Below are positions 1-8,150 of a DNA stretch of 31,044 nucleotides, one piece after another (the stretch's first letter is position 1; every line of letters starts with the position of its first letter). The stretch is from SHZI01 sp031395645 (lineage in GTDB: Bacteria; Pseudomonadota; Gammaproteobacteria; Steroidobacterales; GCA-2729495): contig JANNJM010000108.1 of NCBI GenBank assembly GCA_031395645.1, positions 1-31,044 on the forward strand. Direction: 5' to 3'. The notes under the pieces were generated by a model. The model was not told the origin of the DNA. It saw nothing but the letters and a program-made list of their open reading frames with translations, and made no database searches. Position numbers and translations under genes: made by a program.

Positions 1-162
1 AACAGCGATCCCGACAGGATTGACTATCCCATCGCGGGCAACGATGACGCCATCCGATCCATTCGTGTTATCCTCCAAAAGCTTGTGGACAAAATCGCTC
101 AAGCTCAAGGAACACGTGCCAAGGCGGTTGCTCCCAGCGACCTAGAAGCCGTTTCCGAATAA
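1..162 (+). CDS. rpsB: 30S ribosomal protein S2, C-terminal end (partial)
   Basis: The window opens inside a frame that gives 53 residues and stops with TAA at 160-162. The segment NSDPDRIDY followed by AGNDDAIRSI is the conserved C-terminal part of ribosomal protein S2, where the family has an N-x-DP then P-GNDDA motif. S2 is a component of the small ribosomal subunit and normally precedes tsf, as here. The 5' part lies outside the window. The tail after GNDDAIRSI (RVILQKLVDKIAQ...) does not resemble the gammaproteobacterial S2 tails I know, and the base composition is poorer in G+C than the rest of the window; see the finding on a possible chimeric left end. The family identity is secure; its lineage is uncertain. 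Confidence 0.9.
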   Translation, partial: NSDPDRIDYPIAGNDDAIRSIRVILQKLVDKIAQAQGTRAKAVAPSDLEAVSE

Positions 163-235
163 CTAAAAATTCCAAGATTGGTGATGGGTAAACGGTGTGA
201 TGCACCGGTGCTCGTGGCCGCTTCCTTTTTTTCCC

Positions 236-1120
236 ATGTCAGATACTACACCTGCCCTCGTTAAAGCACTCCGCGAAAAAACAAACGCGGGGATGATGGA
301 CTGCAAAAAAGCCCTCGACGAAACCAACGGCGATCTCGAAAAAGCCGAAGAACTCCTTCGCAAGAAGGGCATTGCCAATGCGGGCAAAAAAGCCTCGCGA
401 ATGGCCAAGGAAGGCATTGTTGCCTCTTACATTCACCTCCAAGGCAAGGTCGGGGTGCTCGTTGAGATCAATTGCGAGACGGACTTCGTCGCCAAGGATG
501 AAAACTTTCAGCGGTTCGCCCGCGCGGCTGCGGAACTCGCCGCGCGCGAGCTGCCTGCCACCGTGGAGGCGCTGATGGCGCTGCGGCTCCCGGACGGGCA
601 GACCCTCGAGGAGGCACGTCGAGACCTCGTGGCCAAGATTGGTGAAAACATCGGCGTTCGCAGGTTCGAGCATCTGCGTCCAAAGGGCACCCTCAGCGGC
701 TACTTCCATGGCACCCGGATTGGCGTGCTGGTGGACGTAGAGGGCGGGGACGCCGAGCTTGGCCGGGACCTGGCCATGCACATCGCTGCCAGCAACCCGC
801 GTTACCTCTCCCCGGACGATGTGCCGGAAGCCCTGCGCGCCAGCGAACGACGAATCCTGACTGAACAGGCCGCTTCTGAAGGTAAGACCCCCGAGATCGT
901 AGGCAAGATGGTAGAGGGACGCCTGCGCAAGTACCTGAATGAAGTCGCACTGGTTGGTCAGCCGTTCGTCAAGGATCCGGATACCTCCATCGCCAAACTG
1001 CTCAAGGACCGGGGCGCCCGTGTGCACAGGTTCGTGAGGCTCGAGGTTGGGGAAGGCATCGAGAAGAAGTCAGAGAATATCGCCGAGGCCGTCGCAGCGA
1101 TGCATTCGCAGCAGGGGTGA
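236..1120 (+). CDS. tsf: Elongation factor Ts
   Basis: EF-Ts is the nucleotide exchange factor that releases GDP from EF-Tu during translation. The 294-residue product is close to the usual length (283 in E. coli). It begins MSDTTPALVKALREKT and has the N-terminal UBA-like helix region with GMMDCKKAL. The conserved CETDFVAKDENF lies at about residues 79-90, then VAKIGENIGVRRFE, AMHIAASNPRYL, and the C-terminal GQPFVKDP and EVGEGIEKK motifs. The ATG at 236 is chosen because it gives the family N-terminus; an in-frame ATG at 197 would add 13 unconserved residues. No clear Shine-Dalgarno sequence precedes it, only a pyrimidine run. The N-terminal ~95 residues and the remainder differ in composition and apparent lineage, although the frame is intact across the joint. 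rpsB lies 73 bases upstream. Confidence 0.95.
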   Translation: MSDTTPALVKALREKTNAGMMDCKKALDETNGDLEKAEELLRKKGIANAGKKASRMAKEGIVASYIHLQGKVGVLVEINCETDFVAKDENFQRFARAAAELAARELPATVEALMALRLPDGQTLEEARRDLVAKIGENIGVRRFEHLRPKGTLSGYFHGTRIGVLVDVEGGDAELGRDLAMHIAASNPRYLSPDDVPEALRASERRILTEQAASEGKTPEIVGKMVEGRLRKYLNEVALVGQPFVKDPDTSIAKLLKDRGARVHRFVRLEVGEGIEKKSENIAEAVAAMHSQQG

Positions 1121-1156
1121 CGCGGATTCCGGCCGTGCGATCCGCCGCGGTCCTCA

Positions 1157-1192
1157 GTTGGTCGGTCCAACGGCGCGCAAATCCGTTAGAAT
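1157..1192 (+). promoter_or_regulatory. Possible pyrH promoter with an upstream inverted repeat
   Basis: The 124-base gap between tsf and pyrH holds a -10-like TAGAAT at 1187-1192 (5 of 6 matches to TATAAT). There is no convincing -35 at normal spacing. Just upstream, 1157-1171 is GTTGG and CCAAC separated by five bases, a perfect short inverted repeat. The arrangement could be an activator- or repressor-controlled promoter serving pyrH-frr. It is read by eye only, and chance occurrence is quite possible. Confidence 0.25.
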
Positions 1193-1244
1193 CCGCTCTG
1201 ACTTCCAGCCCGCAATCCCTCCGGTCGCGCACGGTTTCTGGCCC

Positions 1245-1967
1245 ATGAACGATGCACGTCTGCATTACCGGCGCATCCTGCTGAAGCTCAGCGGCGAGGC
1301 GCTAATGGGCAACGGCGACTACGGCATCGATCCCGACGTACTCACCCGCATTGCCAATGAACTCAAGGACGTCCGGGCGCTTGGCGTCGAAGTCGGCATT
1401 GTGATTGGCGGTGGCAACATTTTTCGCGGGGCCGGACTTGCCCGGGCGGGAATGGATCGGGTAACCGGGGATCATATGGGCATGCTGGCAACTGTCATCA
1501 ATGCCCTCGCCCTGCAAGATGCGCTGGAGCGGGTCGGCACTCACGCCAGGGTCATGTCTGCGCTGCAGATTCATGAAGTAAGCGAGGACTACATCCGTCG
1601 ACGCGCGATCAGACACCTGGAAAAGGGTCGGGTCACCATCTTCGCCGCCGGCACCGGCAATCCCTTCTTTACGACGGATACGGCTGCTGCTCTCAGGGCC
1701 ATCGAGGTCGGTGCGGATATCCTCGTCAAGGGCACCAAGGTGGACGGCGTGTACACCGCCGATCCCATCAAGGATTCACAAGCCAGACGCTACGACCGGC
1801 TGACGTTCGATCGGGTAATCAATGACAAACTCAATGTCATGGACACGACCGCCGTCGTTATGTGCCGGGAGAACAACGTGCCCATCCGGGTGTTCAATCT
1901 TCAGGTGGCGGGCGACCTGCTCCGGCTGGCACGCGGCGAGGATGTCGGGACACTGGTATCGGGCTAG
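1245..1967 (+). CDS. pyrH: UMP kinase (uridylate kinase)
   Basis: This enzyme phosphorylates UMP to UDP with ATP in pyrimidine nucleotide synthesis; the bacterial form is a hexameric amino-acid-kinase-fold protein. The 240-residue product matches the family length (241 in E. coli). The N-terminal RRILLKLSGEAL carries the nucleotide-binding lysine. GIVIGGGNIFRG is the glycine-rich loop, DHMGMLATVINALALQD the UMP-site helix, and GTGNPFFTTDTAAALRA with VDGVYTADP are typical of PyrH. The start is the ATG at 1245, which gives MNDARLHYRR; an upstream frame extension lacks family similarity. It sits between tsf and frr, the standard proteobacterial order. Confidence 0.97.
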   Translation: MNDARLHYRRILLKLSGEALMGNGDYGIDPDVLTRIANELKDVRALGVEVGIVIGGGNIFRGAGLARAGMDRVTGDHMGMLATVINALALQDALERVGTHARVMSALQIHEVSEDYIRRRAIRHLEKGRVTIFAAGTGNPFFTTDTAAALRAIEVGADILVKGTKVDGVYTADPIKDSQARRYDRLTFDRVINDKLNVMDTTAVVMCRENNVPIRVFNLQVAGDLLRLARGEDVGTLVSG

Positions 1968-1983
1968 ACGGGCAGGGGGCAGC

Positions 1984-2541
1984 GTGATTAACGAAATTCG
2001 CCAGGATGCAGACCAGCGCATGGCCAAATGCGTCACAGCAATGGGCCAGGCCTTACGTAAACTCCGCACGGGAAGAGCCAGTCCCAGTCTGCTGGAGCAT
2101 CTGATGATTGAGTACTATGGCACCACAGTTCCCCTGTCACAGACTGCCAATATCGCGGTCGAGGATGCGCGCACCCTGACGGTAACGCCGTGGGAAAAGG
2201 GCATGGTTAGCGTCATCGAGAAGGCCATTATGGGCGCTAATCTGGGCTTTACCCCGGTGACGGCCGGTACTGTCATTCGCGTGCCCCTGCCCGTGCTCAC
2301 GGAGGAGCGGCGGCGGGACCTCGCGAAGCTCGTGAAGCAGGAGGCCGAGCTGGGCCGGGTGGCAATCCGGAATGTCCGGCGCGATGCCATGACTGACCTC
2401 AAGGACGCTCTCAAGGAAAAGCTGATCAACGAGGATCTGGAGCGCCAGGGTGCGGAGCAGATCCAGACTGTAACGGACAAGTACGTGGCGGAAATCGATA
2501 GAATCTCTGAAGAAAAACAAAAAGAAATCATGGAGTTCTAG
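1984..2541 (+). CDS. frr: Ribosome recycling factor
   Basis: RRF acts with EF-G to split the post-termination ribosome. The product is 185 residues, the same length as in E. coli, with LRTGRASPSLLE near the N-terminus, the domain II segment VTPWEKGMVSVIEKAI, and a C-terminal three-helix-bundle part with AIRNVRRDAMTDLK and DKYVAEIDRISEEKQKEIM. The start is a GTG at 1984; AGGGGG at 1974-1979 is a well-placed ribosome binding site, and this start gives the family N-terminus (INEIRQDADQRM). It lies 16 bases after pyrH, so the two are probably co-transcribed. Confidence 0.97.
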   Translation: MINEIRQDADQRMAKCVTAMGQALRKLRTGRASPSLLEHLMIEYYGTTVPLSQTANIAVEDARTLTVTPWEKGMVSVIEKAIMGANLGFTPVTAGTVIRVPLPVLTEERRRDLAKLVKQEAELGRVAIRNVRRDAMTDLKDALKEKLINEDLERQGAEQIQTVTDKYVAEIDRISEEKQKEIMEF

Positions 2542-2576
2542 GCATTATCTGGCTCAGGACCAAGGATGGAACGTTG

Positions 2577-3326
2577 ATGAAGAACGGCGGCGACGATCGG
2601 CCGGTTCGCCCGACCCACGTCGCGATCATCATGGACGGGAACGGTCGTTGGGCCTCGCGGCATGGCAAGCCGCGGCACTCCGGCCATCGCGCCGGCGTGA
2701 AGTCTGCCCGCGAGGTCGTCGAGGCGTGCGCAGAGTCCGACGTCAAGGTCCTCACGCTGTTTGCCTTCAGTAGCGAGAACTGGAAGCGCCCACCCAGCGA
2801 GGTGGATGCACTCATGCGGCTGTTTGTCGAAGTCCTTCAGCGTGAGGTCGATACGCTCCACGAGAACGGTATCCAGCTGCGCTTTATCGGGAACCGTGAC
2901 AGTCTGCCGACAATTCTGCGCAAGCGGATGGCTGATGCTGAGGCCCGTACCGCCGGTAATTCGCGTATGACACTCGTGCTGGCAGTGGCCTACGGCGGCC
3001 AGTGGGATATGGTCCAGGTCATGCGTCGTATCAGCCAAAAGGTTCGTTCCGGTGATCTTGATCCTGCCGATATCGACGAGGCACTCATCGACAGGCATCG
3101 CGCGCTGGCCGGACTGCCATCACCCGATCTGCTGATTCGCACCGGCGGCGAGCAGCGCGTCAGCAATTTTCTCCTCTGGGACCTGGCGTACACCGAACTT
3201 TGTTTCACCGACACACTGTGGCCGGATTTCGGCGCTGATCAGATGGCAGCTGCCCTGGGTTTTTTCAGTCAGCGACAGCGGCGGTTTGGGCGGACGGGTG
3301 ATCAGCTCGAGGCCATTGCTGACTGA
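2577..3326 (+). CDS. uppS: Undecaprenyl diphosphate synthase (cis-prenyltransferase)
   Basis: This enzyme condenses farnesyl diphosphate with eight isopentenyl diphosphates to make undecaprenyl diphosphate, the lipid carrier for peptidoglycan and O-antigen. The 249-residue product shows IIMDGNGRWAS (catalytic Asp and diphosphate-binding loop), FAFSSENWKRP, and DLLIRTGGEQRVSNFLLW followed by YTELCFTDTLWPDF, all signatures of the family. An AAGGA at 2562-2566 could serve either a TTG at 2574 or the ATG at 2577; the ATG is preferred. It is followed by cdsA as in most proteobacteria. Its presence shows that C5 isoprenoid units are needed, although no isoprenoid precursor gene occurs in this window. 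Confidence 0.96.
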   Translation: MKNGGDDRPVRPTHVAIIMDGNGRWASRHGKPRHSGHRAGVKSAREVVEACAESDVKVLTLFAFSSENWKRPPSEVDALMRLFVEVLQREVDTLHENGIQLRFIGNRDSLPTILRKRMADAEARTAGNSRMTLVLAVAYGGQWDMVQVMRRISQKVRSGDLDPADIDEALIDRHRALAGLPSPDLLIRTGGEQRVSNFLLWDLAYTELCFTDTLWPDFGADQMAAALGFFSQRQRRFGRTGDQLEAIAD

Positions 3327-3379
3327 TCTAACGCCGACCTACTGAAGGCCACCACCCTGACGGCGGCACTTAATATTTC

Positions 3380-4192
3380 ATGAGCCAGCTCGGCCAACGC
3401 GTACGCACTGCCGTTCCCCTGCTGGTCGGTCTCTTGCTCCTGTTGTTTCTTGCCCCCGTCCGGGTCGTGGTCTGGGCAAGCGGCGCCGTGATGGTCCTCG
3501 CGGCGTGGGAATGGTCGGCCTTCCTGGGTTGGCGGCTGCCGAGATTGCGCGGCGCCTACGCTGGCGGCGCGGCGCTGCTGCTCGCTGCATCGAGCGCGCT
3601 GGTGCCCGCCGTGATTGGCTTGCAGGGCGTGTTGTGGATCGCCTTGCTGTGGTGGGCGATTGCCTTCCTGTGGATCCTTCGTTTCCCGACGCCTATACCG
3701 CCAGCCATGGCGGCGCTCGCCGGGCTGCTCGTGCTGATCCCGTCGTGGCTTTCAGTGGTCGCGATTCTGCAGGTGCCAGAACAGGGGCCGGCCCTGTTGT
3801 TGCTTGCTCTGTGCATCATCTTCGCGGCGGATATCGGCGCGTACTTTGCCGGTCACCGGTTTGGACGGGTCAAACTGGCTCCGCAGGTGAGTCCTGGCAA
3901 GACCTGGGAGGGGCTAATTGGTGGCGTGCTGCTGTCGGCCATCACGGCGGCTGCCGGGGGCGTGGTGCTCGGTCTGTCGCCATGGATCATGGTGCCCCTG
4001 GGACTGGGGGTTGCAGCCCTGTCCGTGGTCGGCGACCTCACGGAAAGCATGTTCAAACGTAGTGTCGGGTTGAAAGATAGCGGACACCTGATCCCAGGTC
4101 ACGGCGGGGTACTGGACCGGATCGACAGCATCACCGCCGCAATGCCGCTGTTTGCGCTGGCCTTGTCGTGGCTTGGTTTGTCAACCGGATGA
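3380..4192 (+). CDS. cdsA: Phosphatidate cytidylyltransferase (CDP-diglyceride synthase)
   Basis: An integral membrane enzyme that makes CDP-diacylglycerol from phosphatidic acid and CTP, the branch point of phospholipid synthesis. The 270-residue product is rich in hydrophobic helices from residue 11 on. Near the C-terminus it carries the full CDP-transferase signature: SVVGDLTESMFKR, then KDSGHLIPGHGGVLDRIDS with the metal-binding Asp residues. An earlier SPGKTWEG motif is also typical. The ATG at 3380 is the only reasonable start; no strong Shine-Dalgarno is visible. In many proteobacteria dxr follows cdsA, but here rseP comes next after only 99 bases. Confidence 0.95.
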   Translation: MSQLGQRVRTAVPLLVGLLLLLFLAPVRVVVWASGAVMVLAAWEWSAFLGWRLPRLRGAYAGGAALLLAASSALVPAVIGLQGVLWIALLWWAIAFLWILRFPTPIPPAMAALAGLLVLIPSWLSVVAILQVPEQGPALLLLALCIIFAADIGAYFAGHRFGRVKLAPQVSPGKTWEGLIGGVLLSAITAAAGGVVLGLSPWIMVPLGLGVAALSVVGDLTESMFKRSVGLKDSGHLIPGHGGVLDRIDSITAAMPLFALALSWLGLSTG

Positions 4193-4291
4193 ACCGGTCG
4201 CTGTCATCCTGCATCGGCGAGGCGAAGGGCCGAGGGCCCCGTTAAGCGCACTGCAAGGCACGACTGCGCGTAATGCCTTAAGATCCGCGCC

Positions 4292-5665
4292 ATGCCGCAG
4301 ATCCTGACGTCCATACTGGCGTTCATCGCAGCCATCGGCCTGCTCGTTGCCATTCACGAGTACGGCCACTACATCGTGGCCCGCGCGCTCGGGGTCAAGG
4401 TGCTGCGCTATTCGATAGGCTTCGGCCGTGTGCTGTGGTCGCGGCGCTCGGGCGCCGACGGCACCGAATACTGCCTCTCGGCAATCCCCCTCGGCGGCTA
4501 TGTGAAGCTGCTGGACGAGCGGGATTGTGCGGTGGCTTTCGCCGAGCTTGGCCGCGCTTTTAACCGACAGTCGGCCTGGGCCCGCATAGCTATCCTGTCG
4601 GCCGGCCCCGTCTTCAACCTGTTGTTTGCCGTCGTCGCCTACACCGTCATGTTCATCGGCGGCGTGCCCGGTATGAAGCCCGTCGTTGGAGCCGTAGAAG
4701 CGGGCTCCCTGGCAGCCGTTGCGGGTTTGCGGGAGGGCGACGTAATCATCGCCGTGGGTGACCGGCCTGTGTCGACCTGGGAGGGTGCCACGCTCGCCAT
4801 GCTCGATGGCATGTTGGCAGACGGGACGATCCGTCTCAGTGTTGTGGATGGTTCTGGTTCTGGTGGTCAGCGTCCGGTGGCTATGCGCACGGCCGGCCGT
4901 GAGTCCGAATTGACGGAGCCTGGCCAGTTGTTTGTAAAGCTCGGTCTGAAGCCCTGGTCTCCGGATCCCGACGCCGTGATTGGCGAGCTCACCCCGGGTG
5001 GTCCGGCGGAGCAGGCCGGTTTCCAGGCCGGGGATCGGATCCTGCTGGTTGATGGCAGGCCGATCAAGGTCTGGGCCGAATGGGTGAAGATTGTCCGATC
5101 GCGGCCGGGTGACACCCTCGACGTTAGCGTTCGTCGCGGTGATACCGAACGCCGCCTGACGGTGGCAGTTGCGCGCGAAAAGACGGCCGACGGCCCGATT
5201 GGCCGCATTGGCGCGGCGGTGAAGCTACCCGAGGACCTGCTCGCCGGTATGCGCGCCGAAGAGCGTTATGGCCCGGTTGAGGCCGTGATCAGGGCCGCAG
5301 CCAAGACCTGGGACATGAGCTCCCTGACCCTGCGGATGATCTGGCGCATGGTTACGGGCGATGTGTCGCCCAAGAACATCAGTGGCCCCATCAACATCGC
5401 CCAGTACGCTGGCGTCAGTGCCACAATTGGCGCCGCGGCCTTTCTGAGCTTCCTGGCCATAGTCAGCATCAGTCTCGGAGTGCTCAACCTGCTGCCCATA
5501 CCAATGCTTGACGGCGGTCAGATCGTGTACACCGTTGCGGAGACGCTGAAGGGCGGTCCGCTGTCCGAGCGGGCGCAGATGATTGGCCAGCAGGTCGGCA
5601 TCGGTTTCTTGTTGGTGTTGATGAGCTTTGCGTTCTACAACGACCTGTCCCGACTCCTTGGCTGA
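4292..5665 (+). CDS. rseP: Site-2 intramembrane zinc metalloprotease RseP
   Basis: RseP cleaves the transmembrane anti-sigma factor RseA and remnant signal peptides in the inner membrane. In the sigma-E pathway this releases the envelope-stress sigma factor. The 457-residue product (450 in E. coli) has the zinc-binding HEYGH at residues 22-26 in the first membrane helix. The third ligand is in LLPIPMLDGG, with Asp at about residue 407. Between them are two PDZ domains, at roughly 130-205 (AGLREGDVII) and 220-300 (AGFQAGDRIL). Conserved NISGPINIAQYA precedes the last helices. It lies directly upstream of bamA, which makes sense because misfolded outer-membrane proteins trigger this protease cascade. 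Confidence 0.96.
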   Translation: MPQILTSILAFIAAIGLLVAIHEYGHYIVARALGVKVLRYSIGFGRVLWSRRSGADGTEYCLSAIPLGGYVKLLDERDCAVAFAELGRAFNRQSAWARIAILSAGPVFNLLFAVVAYTVMFIGGVPGMKPVVGAVEAGSLAAVAGLREGDVIIAVGDRPVSTWEGATLAMLDGMLADGTIRLSVVDGSGSGGQRPVAMRTAGRESELTEPGQLFVKLGLKPWSPDPDAVIGELTPGGPAEQAGFQAGDRILLVDGRPIKVWAEWVKIVRSRPGDTLDVSVRRGDTERRLTVAVAREKTADGPIGRIGAAVKLPEDLLAGMRAEERYGPVEAVIRAAAKTWDMSSLTLRMIWRMVTGDVSPKNISGPINIAQYAGVSATIGAAAFLSFLAIVSISLGVLNLLPIPMLDGGQIVYTVAETLKGGPLSERAQMIGQQVGIGFLLVLMSFAFYNDLSRLLG

Positions 5666-5672
5666 GCGTCCC

Positions 5673-8117
5673 ATGTCGCATCGAGTGGCGCTTCATGCTC
5701 CCTTCTGCAGCCTGTTGGCTGCCTTTTTGCTGACGGTATGCTCGGCAGGTTTCGACCGCGCATTCGCAGCGGACGCGCCGCTCGTGGTGCGCGGCATCCG
5801 GGTGGAGGGCTTGCAGCGGATCGCTGAGGGGACCGTCTTTAACTACCTGCCGGTGAATATTGGGGACCGGATCGACGAGAGCCGGATTCAGGAGGCAATT
5901 CGAGCAGTCTACGGCACGGGTTTTTTCCGCGACGTGGAAATTCGCTGGGACAACGGCACACTCGTGGTGGCCGTCGCCGAGCGACCGTCAATCGCGGATT
6001 TCACGATCACCGGCAACAAGGATATCAAGACCGAGGACCTGCAGGAGCCACTGGCGCGCATCGGCCTGAAAAAGGGTAAGACCTATAACAAATCTGTCCT
6101 GGACGAGGTCGAGCAGTCGCTGACTGACCAGTACTTCAGCCGGGGAAAATACGCCGCCTCCATCAAGACCGAAGTCAAGGATCTGCCGGACAACAAGGTC
6201 AGCATTGCCATTACGATCAAGGAGGGGGACCGGGCGCGTATCCGGCAGATCAACCTGGTGGGCAACCGGAGCTTTACGGACAAAGAGCTGCTCGAACGCT
6301 TTGAACTGAAGACTCCGACGTGGTTGTCGTGGCTGCGCCAGGACGACCGGTATTCCCGCGAGGCGCTATCTGGGGACCTCGAGAAACTGCGGTCCTTCTA
6401 TATGGACCGGGGCTTCGCAGACTTTGGTGTCGAATCGACGCAGGTTGCCATTTCACCCGACAAGCGTGACATCTTCGTCACGGTCAATCTGGTGGAGGGC
6501 GACCGCTACACGGTGAGCGACGTCCGTCTGGGCGGTGACCTCGTACTCCCTGAGGCCCAGCTGAATCCTTTCGTGCAGGTGAAGCCGGGGCAGGTCTATT
6601 CCCAGCAACTCATTACCCAGAGTGCCGATCTTATTCGCCTGCGGCTGTCGGAGGAGGGCTACGCCTTTGCCACAGTTGAGCCTGTGCCTGAACTGGATCG
6701 GGAGGCAAAGACAGCAGCTGTTACGTTGTACGTGGAACCCAAGAACCGGGTCTACGTCCGGCGGATCAACTTCAATGGCACCTCGTCCGTAAACGACGAG
6801 GTGTTCCGGCGCGAAATGCGCCAGTTCGAGGGCGGCTTCCTGTCCAACAGCCGGCTGGAACGCTCGAAGATTCGGCTGCAGCGGCTGCCGTATGTCGAGA
6901 AGGTCGAAGAAACGACCAATCCGGTACCAGGCACCGCCGACCTGGTGGACCTGGATTTCGACATCACCGAGGGCTTGCCCGGGCAGTTCGGCGGGGGTGT
7001 TGGCTACTCGGCATCCCAGAAGCTGATTCTGAACGGCAGCTTTATCCACACCAATTTCATGGGCAGCGGGAATCGGGTGCAGGCTGACATCAATACCGGC
7101 CAGTTTCGCACGGTCTACAGTTTTGCCTACACCGATCCCTACACGACCATCAACGAGGTCAGCCGCACGCTCAGCGTGGCCTATCGTGACATCACCCAGT
7201 TCACCTCCGGCGCGTCGGACTTCTCCACCAAGACGCTTTCAGCGTCGGTCGAGTACAGCTACCCGCTGACCGAATTCCAGCGCCTGATTTTCGGCGGAAC
7301 CTGGCAGGGCGCAGAGTTACTGTCGGACAGCGGCAGGAGCAGGCAGGCGCGGGATTGGGTTCTTAACAATGGCGACAGCGAGACCGTTATAATACCCGGC
7401 GGCCAGATCTATACATCGAAATTCGATACCTTCGAGGTGCTCGCCGGCTGGGTTTATGACAGCCGCAACCGCAGCCTTTTCGCCGACCGGGGCGCGCGCC
7501 ACCGGCTCGTGGCGAACACTACGATTCCGGGCAGTGATGTCGAGTACCTGACGCTTAACTACAACTACCAGCAGTACTGGCCCCTGGCCCGCTGGGCCAC
7601 CCTGCTTTTCAACGTGGATCTTGGCTACGGCACCGCACTGGGTGATACCACGTCACTCCCACCGTACAAGAACTATTTCGGCGGCGGGCCCGACACGGTA
7701 CGCGGCTACCGTGAAAATCAGCTTGGGCCGCAGGATGATTCAGGGAATCCCTATGGTGGTGATACGCTGATCGCCGGGCAGGCCGAATTCCTGTTGCCCA
7801 TGCCGGAAAAGTGGCGGTCGAAGGCGCGCTTCTCGCTGTTCTTTGATATTGGCAATGTGTTTTCGCAGGGCGATGTGACCTTCTTCGAGAAGCCGGTGCA
7901 AACGCCACTAGGCTTTACGGAATCAAACAACCCGATCGAGTATGATTTCGATGCCGGAAACCTCAAGCAGTCGGTAGGAATTGCTGCCCAATGGCTGGCT
8001 CCTCTGGGGCTGTTCCGCTTCAGCTACGCAATTCCGCTTAACGCGGATGTTGCCACGACCACGCTTTACGGTGATGAGACGGAGCGTTTCCAGTTCTCAA
8101 TTGGTGGTGCCTTCTAG
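5673..8117 (+). CDS. bamA: Outer membrane protein assembly factor BamA
   Basis: BamA is the central barrel of the BAM complex, which folds and inserts beta-barrel proteins into the outer membrane. The 814-residue product is near the E. coli length (810). A signal peptide runs to about residue 32 (AFA before ADA). Five POTRA domains follow, starting VVRGIRVEGLQRI, then a C-terminal 16-strand barrel from about residue 430. VRGYRENQLGP (Val at about 676) is the conserved VRG(F/Y) motif of the Omp85 family in loop 6. The chain ends in phenylalanine (FQFSIGGAF), the usual beta-signal. The ATG at 5673 starts seven bases after the rseP stop, and this start gives a good signal peptide. Confidence 0.97.
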   Translation: MSHRVALHAPFCSLLAAFLLTVCSAGFDRAFAADAPLVVRGIRVEGLQRIAEGTVFNYLPVNIGDRIDESRIQEAIRAVYGTGFFRDVEIRWDNGTLVVAVAERPSIADFTITGNKDIKTEDLQEPLARIGLKKGKTYNKSVLDEVEQSLTDQYFSRGKYAASIKTEVKDLPDNKVSIAITIKEGDRARIRQINLVGNRSFTDKELLERFELKTPTWLSWLRQDDRYSREALSGDLEKLRSFYMDRGFADFGVESTQVAISPDKRDIFVTVNLVEGDRYTVSDVRLGGDLVLPEAQLNPFVQVKPGQVYSQQLITQSADLIRLRLSEEGYAFATVEPVPELDREAKTAAVTLYVEPKNRVYVRRINFNGTSSVNDEVFRREMRQFEGGFLSNSRLERSKIRLQRLPYVEKVEETTNPVPGTADLVDLDFDITEGLPGQFGGGVGYSASQKLILNGSFIHTNFMGSGNRVQADINTGQFRTVYSFAYTDPYTTINEVSRTLSVAYRDITQFTSGASDFSTKTLSASVEYSYPLTEFQRLIFGGTWQGAELLSDSGRSRQARDWVLNNGDSETVIIPGGQIYTSKFDTFEVLAGWVYDSRNRSLFADRGARHRLVANTTIPGSDVEYLTLNYNYQQYWPLARWATLLFNVDLGYGTALGDTTSLPPYKNYFGGGPDTVRGYRENQLGPQDDSGNPYGGDTLIAGQAEFLLPMPEKWRSKARFSLFFDIGNVFSQGDVTFFEKPVQTPLGFTESNNPIEYDFDAGNLKQSVGIAAQWLAPLGLFRFSYAIPLNADVATTTLYGDETERFQFSIGGAF

Positions 8118-8150
8118 GCGTCACTTTCAGGCTTAAGGTAAGGAAGAGAA

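Noticed and set aside
4255..4279. AAGGCA/TGCCTT inverted repeat with a 13-base loop before rseP
   Set aside because: Six pairs around a long loop, no T run and no promoter context; easily due to chance.
7388..7393. Perfect TATAAT inside bamA
   Set aside because: It lies in the barrel-coding region far from any start codon, with no -35 and no gene to serve.
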